Assembly (NCBI GenBank): GCA_002688875.1
Contig: NZDU01000054.1
Span: 1-8,514, forward strand
Direction of reading: 5' to 3'
DNA: 8,514 nucleotides
From: Candidatus Pacearchaeota archaeon
Lineage (GTDB): Archaea; Nanobdellota; Nanobdellia; Pacearchaeales; GW2011-AR1
The notes beneath the pieces were generated by a model that saw only the letters and a program-made list of their open reading frames with translations, was not told the DNA's origin and did no database searches. The translations under genes were made by a program, and so were the position numbers. Positions within the stretch are counted from its first letter, which is position 1; each line of letters starts with the position of its first letter. This document shows, piece by piece, positions 6,017 to 8,514 of this stretch.

Positions 6017-6914
6017 TTTTTTCTTTTGTTTTTAATTGTTCTATAGCTCCTGTTCTAAACATTTTTAAGTCTATTTCATTTAAAGGTGGGGCTAATTTAT
6101 TTTTGGGAGTTCTTATTCTAACAATCTTCCACTTAGACTGGCCATCTTCACCTTTTTGCTTAGACTTTTTCATATAACTCAATCCTATGCGAATTGAAGA
6201 AGCAAAATTAATTGCATCCCCGCCAGGGGTATATGTTCTTTCTCCAAACATAACTCCTATTTTATCTTTAGCATGATTTATGAAAATTAAATTGGTTTTG
6301 GTTTCATAAATCTTATGGACGGTAGTACCATCCTCCTTCTTTATGAACCTAGTCCCCTTACCAGGCGGTTTAACTTGAAAACCTCCCATTAAGTCATTAA
6401 AGAAGATAGTATACATTTTAGCTCTCTCCAGGCGCATATTCATCTTCATTGAGGAAGCGTCTATTTGTTCAGATATCTTTCCTGGCTGAAGAGCAGGCAT
6501 TGAGTCAACTACAATTACGTCACAAGTGTTAGAGGCTAACAGTAGTTTTAGTTTGTATAAAGCATCTTCCCCTAAATTAAACTCGGGTAGAATTAATTTA
6601 CTATTATCAATTCCACAAGATTCTCCATAATCCCTTAGATAGGCACCTTCGGCATCAAATAGAGCTCCTACTCCACCTTGTTTTTGAACTTGTCCTATCA
6701 TCCAATAAGCAAGTGTGGATTTCCCAACAGAGGGCTTAGAATATAATTCTATTATTCTACCCCGAGGAATACCCCCGCAGCCTAAAACTTTCTCATTGAG
6801 GTCGTCTATATCTGTGGGGATAACTTCTAGTTTCTTACGTTCAGAGGCTAAAGTTCCAGATTCACCTAATAGACCTAGAGCTTCATCAATAGCTTTGGAA
6901 GTTGAGTCTACCAT
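6000..6914 (-). CDS. recA: RecA/UvsX-like recombinase
   Basis: This is a strand-exchange recombinase that would form filaments on ssDNA. The 304-aa protein has a Walker A (SKPSVGKST, 59-67; K65), a catalytic Glu in FDAEG (E89, matching E. coli RecA E96), a Walker B (VIVVDS, 133-138) and a RecA-like loop 2 region KIGVMFGERTYTPGGDA (218-234). The residue matching E. coli Gln194 is His (FINH, H214), as in T4 UvsX. The first Walker Gly is Ser (S59). Between the loop 1 helix and the FINH strand there is an extra stretch of about 25 residues (about 178-204, rich in Lys and Gly). The C-terminus is short compared with bacterial RecA (about 350 aa), lacking most of the C-terminal domain. The ATG overlaps the end of the SSB-like gene by 7 nt and has no clear SD, so coupling is likely. 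Function is confident; choosing RecA or UvsX as the name is not. Confidence 0.93.
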   Translation of the reverse strand: MVDSTSKAIDEALGLLGESGTLASERKKLEVIPTDIDDLNEKVLGCGGIPRGRIIELYSKPSVGKSTLAYWMIGQVQKQGGVGALFDAEGAYLRDYGESCGIDNSKLILPEFNLGEDALYKLKLLLASNTCDVIVVDSMPALQPGKISEQIDASSMKMNMRLERAKMYTIFFNDLMGGFQVKPPGKGTRFIKKEDGTTVHKIYETKTNLIFINHAKDKIGVMFGERTYTPGGDAINFASSIRIGLSYMKKSKQKGEDGQSKWKIVRIRTPKNKLAPPLNEIDLKMFRTGAIEQLKTKEKNDDVE

Positions 6915-7927
6915 TCGGGGAATTCTTCATCTTCTTCCGAATCTTCTTTAACGGCTTTAGTTGGTTTTTCCTCAACTGTTTCTTTTTCCTCAACTACTTC
7001 TTGAGCCGGTTCAACTTCCATATCATCTCCAAAAGAGATTTGATTATCCTTTTTATCTCCCGAACTTAGCTTCTTTGGAGTAGGTCTTTCAGTATCACCT
7101 TCTAGGAAATCCAGACCCATTTTTTCTAATTGGGTTTGAAACTGTTCTATTGATGGAAACCTATAGCTCCCATTAGGGTTAGTTGCTCCCAGATAGATTG
7201 GAAATTCAGCTAGTTTCTGTTTCATATCTTCTGCTGAATCAGGAACTGCTTGTTCTTCCAAATCCAATTTGGATTCATTGATTGATATGTATTCTTCTTC
7301 AGTGAAGAACTTTTTCAAGTCCATCTTTTCTGCTAGCTCAGTAGCATTTATACCTAAGTAGGAAACAGGAACTTTACCAGAAAACTTATTGTCTGGGTCT
7401 ACCTGAACACTATAGCTAGTACCAAATTGTCTACTCTTTGAAGGATCTATAGATTTGGTAATAACAGCATCCCACATAAAGATTAGCCCATGTCTTAATT
7501 TGGATTTATCTTTTATGGCTGTAGCTGATTCCAATTCCACCAGTTCTTTATAAACTGTATATGGATATTCAGCTATTTCTACTTTGGGATAGTCTTCACT
7601 TTCCTTGTTTATAACAAGGTATAGCCATTTTGTACTGGGATCTAAAGAGGATTTAGTGAATTTCTCTCCTCTAGAAGATCTTATCCTTTTTTCCAAACTA
7701 GCTAATACATCAAGAGGGCATCCCTCTTTTGGTCTCCGGAGAATTTTCATTCTTTGTACCATTTCTCCGGTCTCTTGGTCTTCCACCAGGGTTGGATAAT
7801 AAATCAGGGATTGTCTTACTGGTCCAAAGAGAACTCTATGAATATTGTCCCCTTCATTAACTCTGACCCTGGTTAATCCTCCACCATCGTTGGTGTTTTT
7901 AAGGTACGTAGGTTGTCCTAGTTGCAT
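6908..7927 (-). CDS. Putative ssDNA-binding protein with acidic C-terminal tail (gp32/SSB role)
   Basis: This 339-aa protein probably coats ssDNA during replication and recombination. The evidence is layout and position: a beta-rich region of about residues 28-195 that could hold an OB fold (for example WLYLVINKES at 101-110 and YSVQV at 172-176), then a helical region, then a long acidic low-complexity tail (about 300-339) ending DEEFPEW. SSB proteins and T4 gp32 use acidic tails to bind partners, often with a terminal aromatic residue. It lies directly before the recombinase gene, overlapping it by 7 nt. There is a single Cys (C70), so the zinc site of T4 gp32 is absent. The start is firm: TAAGGAG at 7935-7941 lies 7 nt before the ATG, fused to the stop of the preceding gene. 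I cannot see a diagnostic SSB motif, so the call rests on context and tail. Confidence 0.65.
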   Translation of the reverse strand: MQLGQPTYLKNTNDGGGLTRVRVNEGDNIHRVLFGPVRQSLIYYPTLVEDQETGEMVQRMKILRRPKEGCPLDVLASLEKRIRSSRGEKFTKSSLDPSTKWLYLVINKESEDYPKVEIAEYPYTVYKELVELESATAIKDKSKLRHGLIFMWDAVITKSIDPSKSRQFGTSYSVQVDPDNKFSGKVPVSYLGINATELAEKMDLKKFFTEEEYISINESKLDLEEQAVPDSAEDMKQKLAEFPIYLGATNPNGSYRFPSIEQFQTQLEKMGLDFLEGDTERPTPKKLSSGDKKDNQISFGDDMEVEPAQEVVEEKETVEEKPTKAVKEDSEEDEEFPEW

Positions 7928-7934
7928 GTTTTTA

Positions 7935-7941
7935 CTCCTTA
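7935..7941 (-). promoter_or_regulatory. Shine-Dalgarno of the SSB-like gene fused to the preceding stop codon
   Basis: The minus strand reads TAAGGAG, then TAAAAAC, then ATG. The TAA stop of the Hc1-like gene (7941-7939) is the first part of the ribosome site of the SSB-like gene. The same arrangement occurs at the sbcC/68-aa junction. Confidence 0.7.
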
Positions 7942-8127
7942 CTTGCTTTTAATAACTTCAAGTGCTGCAATCCTACCGGCTTTGCAAGCTTTTACTATGA
8001 CTTGCAGCTCTTTCCGGATTCTACGAGCAGCCTTAGCTACCCCTTTTTCAGCTTTGGGCATATCTAGTTCAATATGCTCCATAGCTTTTTCAATAGTAGT
8101 TAAACTACTTCTTAGTTGGTTTTGCAT
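7939..8127 (-). CDS. Histone H1-like (Hc1-type) small basic DNA-binding protein
   Basis: This 62-aa, Lys/Arg/Ala-rich protein has the pattern of the chlamydial histone H1-like protein Hc1 N-terminal region. Its stretch HIELDMPKAEKGVAKAARR (18-36) followed by IRKEL parallels, as I recall it, the Hc1 stretch with DLAKAEKGNKAAAQRVR. By my count it has 14 Lys/Arg against 7 Asp/Glu, no Trp, and would be almost wholly helical. Hc1 proteins bind and condense DNA, so this may compact phage DNA, coat intermediates or affect the host nucleoid. It lacks the long Lys-rich C-terminal half of chlamydial Hc1. AAGGAG at 8137-8142 lies 9 nt before the ATG. It overlaps the 108-aa gene by 23 nt and its stop forms part of the SSB-like gene's ribosome site, so the genes are coupled. 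The family call rests on remembered similarity over about 35 residues. Confidence 0.65.
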   Translation of the reverse strand: MQNQLRSSLTTIEKAMEHIELDMPKAEKGVAKAARRIRKELQVIVKACKAGRIAALEVIKSK

Positions 8128-8431
8128 CGTTTTTCTCTCCTTTTTTGTTAGAGTTTTCTTTTAATACAAATGTTGGAAATTTTTCTTTTCCCAGAATTAA
8201 GTCTTGAGCAAATTCAAATAAGTCTTCCGAAGCATGACGCTTAGACGTACTGTATAATTGATTATATAAGTGCATATTCCAAATTCTTTTGACTTCCCTG
8301 TACTTTTCTTTATAGAATTCACTTATATCGGTAACTCCTCGAGGTACCTCATACTCTATTGAAATACTCGGTTTTACTACCTCGTAAGGAGCAACCCTTA
8401 TAGATTCATTTATTGTTATTGTTATTTTCAT
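8105..8431 (-). CDS. Hypothetical protein upstream of the Hc1-like and SSB-like genes (108 aa)
   Basis: I do not recognise a named family. The N-terminal third looks like beta strands (MKITITINES, then KPSISIEYEVP to residue 30). A helical region follows at about 35-82 (with EFYKEKYREVKRIWNMHLYN at 38-57), and then a Lys/Asn-rich disordered tail ending KPTKK. No membrane span, signal or catalytic motif is visible. The basic tail and the place at the head of the recombination genes would fit a nucleic-acid or partner-binding accessory, by inference only. There is no good SD; the ATG lies inside an upstream open frame (26-nt overlap), so translation may be coupled to that gene. Its own end overlaps the Hc1-like gene by 23 nt. 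Confidence 0.65.
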   Translation of the reverse strand: MKITITINESIRVAPYEVVKPSISIEYEVPRGVTDISEFYKEKYREVKRIWNMHLYNQLYSTSKRHASEDLFEFAQDLILGKEKFPTFVLKENSNKKGEKNDAKPTKK

Positions 8432-8513
8432 GATATCTAAATACTTCTGAGTTTGAAGATATAACTTCTTTTTTTCCTTTAGGTTTTTCGGGATGATTGA
8501 CCCACTTCACCGT
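8406..8513 (-). CDS. 3' end of an unidentified upstream gene, partial at the right edge
   Basis: One minus-strand frame is open from the window edge to a TGA at 8408-8406, giving 35 residues that start TVKWVNHPEKPKGKKEV and end RYHENNNNNK. The other two frames hit stops near the edge. The last codons (five Asn and a Lys) come from the same AAT/AAC-rich DNA that encodes the ITITINES strand of the next gene. No function can be read from so short a piece. It is supported only by the open frame, by the lack of other coding in this stretch, and by the missing SD of the next gene, which suggests coupling. Confidence 0.4.
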   Translation of the reverse strand, partial: TVKWVNHPEKPKGKKEVISSNSEVFRYHENNNNNK

Positions 8514-8514
8514 A

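Noticed and set aside
6715..6951. Plus-strand ORF of 78 aa (also 163-345, 1980-2168 and 7605-7799)
   Set aside because: All are shadows of confident minus-strand genes, have no ribosome sites and do not resemble known proteins.
7922..8164. Plus-strand ORF of 80 aa, membrane-like
   Set aside because: It is antisense to the Hc1-like gene. The hydrophobicity comes from the complement of Lys/Ala-rich codons, and no SD supports it.
1..8514. CRISPR arrays, tRNA genes, IS elements or attachment sites
   Set aside because: No regularly spaced repeats, cloverleaf-like segment, transposase or long terminal repeats could be seen; coding density leaves almost no room.

Overview
The window looks like part of a tailed-phage genome (a virus, or a prophage/metagenomic viral contig) that is AT-rich. 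Every gene I can support lies on the minus strand, so transcription runs from high to low coordinates. Genes are packed with overlaps of 1 to 83 nt or gaps of about 10 to 60 nt, and I see no tRNA, rRNA, integrase or IS element. TAA, TAG and TGA all end genes, so the standard code applies. Many genes have strong AAGGAG-type Shine-Dalgarno (SD) sites. This argues mildly against a Bacteroidota host, although one signal peptide has a style I associate with Bacteroidota or Marinimicrobia. The host cannot be determined from the window.

In transcription order, the right end (8513 to 7939) holds the 3' end of an unidentified gene, a 108-aa protein of unknown function, and a 62-aa basic protein resembling the chlamydial histone H1-like protein Hc1. 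Next is the recombination and replication core: a putative ssDNA-binding protein with an acidic tail (7927-6908), a RecA/UvsX-like recombinase (6914-6000), a small helical 72-aa protein (6016-5798), a GT-A type glycosyltransferase (5798-4809), a 128-aa protein with a signal peptide (4819-4433), the SbcD/gp47-like nuclease (4515-3442) and the SbcC/gp46-like ATPase (3445-1334). The left end carries small genes: a basic Trp/Phe-rich 68-aa protein, a basic 133-aa protein, an 80-aa single-span membrane protein, an 88-aa N-terminal fragment of a second glycosyltransferase-like protein with a TTG start, and the beginning of a zinc-ribbon protein cut by the window edge.

The SSB, RecA/UvsX, SbcD and SbcC genes together suggest T4-style recombination-dependent replication and repair. 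The SbcCD pair would resect DNA ends, the SSB would coat the exposed strand, and the recombinase would carry out strand invasion. The Hc1-like protein may bind or compact DNA. The glycosyltransferase and the exported protein inside this operon are unexplained by that pathway.

I did not find a clearly new multi-gene system. The points most worth following are the Hc1-like protein beside the SSB, the RecA with a UvsX-type His and an insertion, the 83-nt overlap between the exported protein and sbcD, the glycosyltransferase embedded in the recombination genes, and the cut-off second glycosyltransferase. Intergenic DNA is minimal. The largest gap (378-433) holds a perfect inverted repeat.
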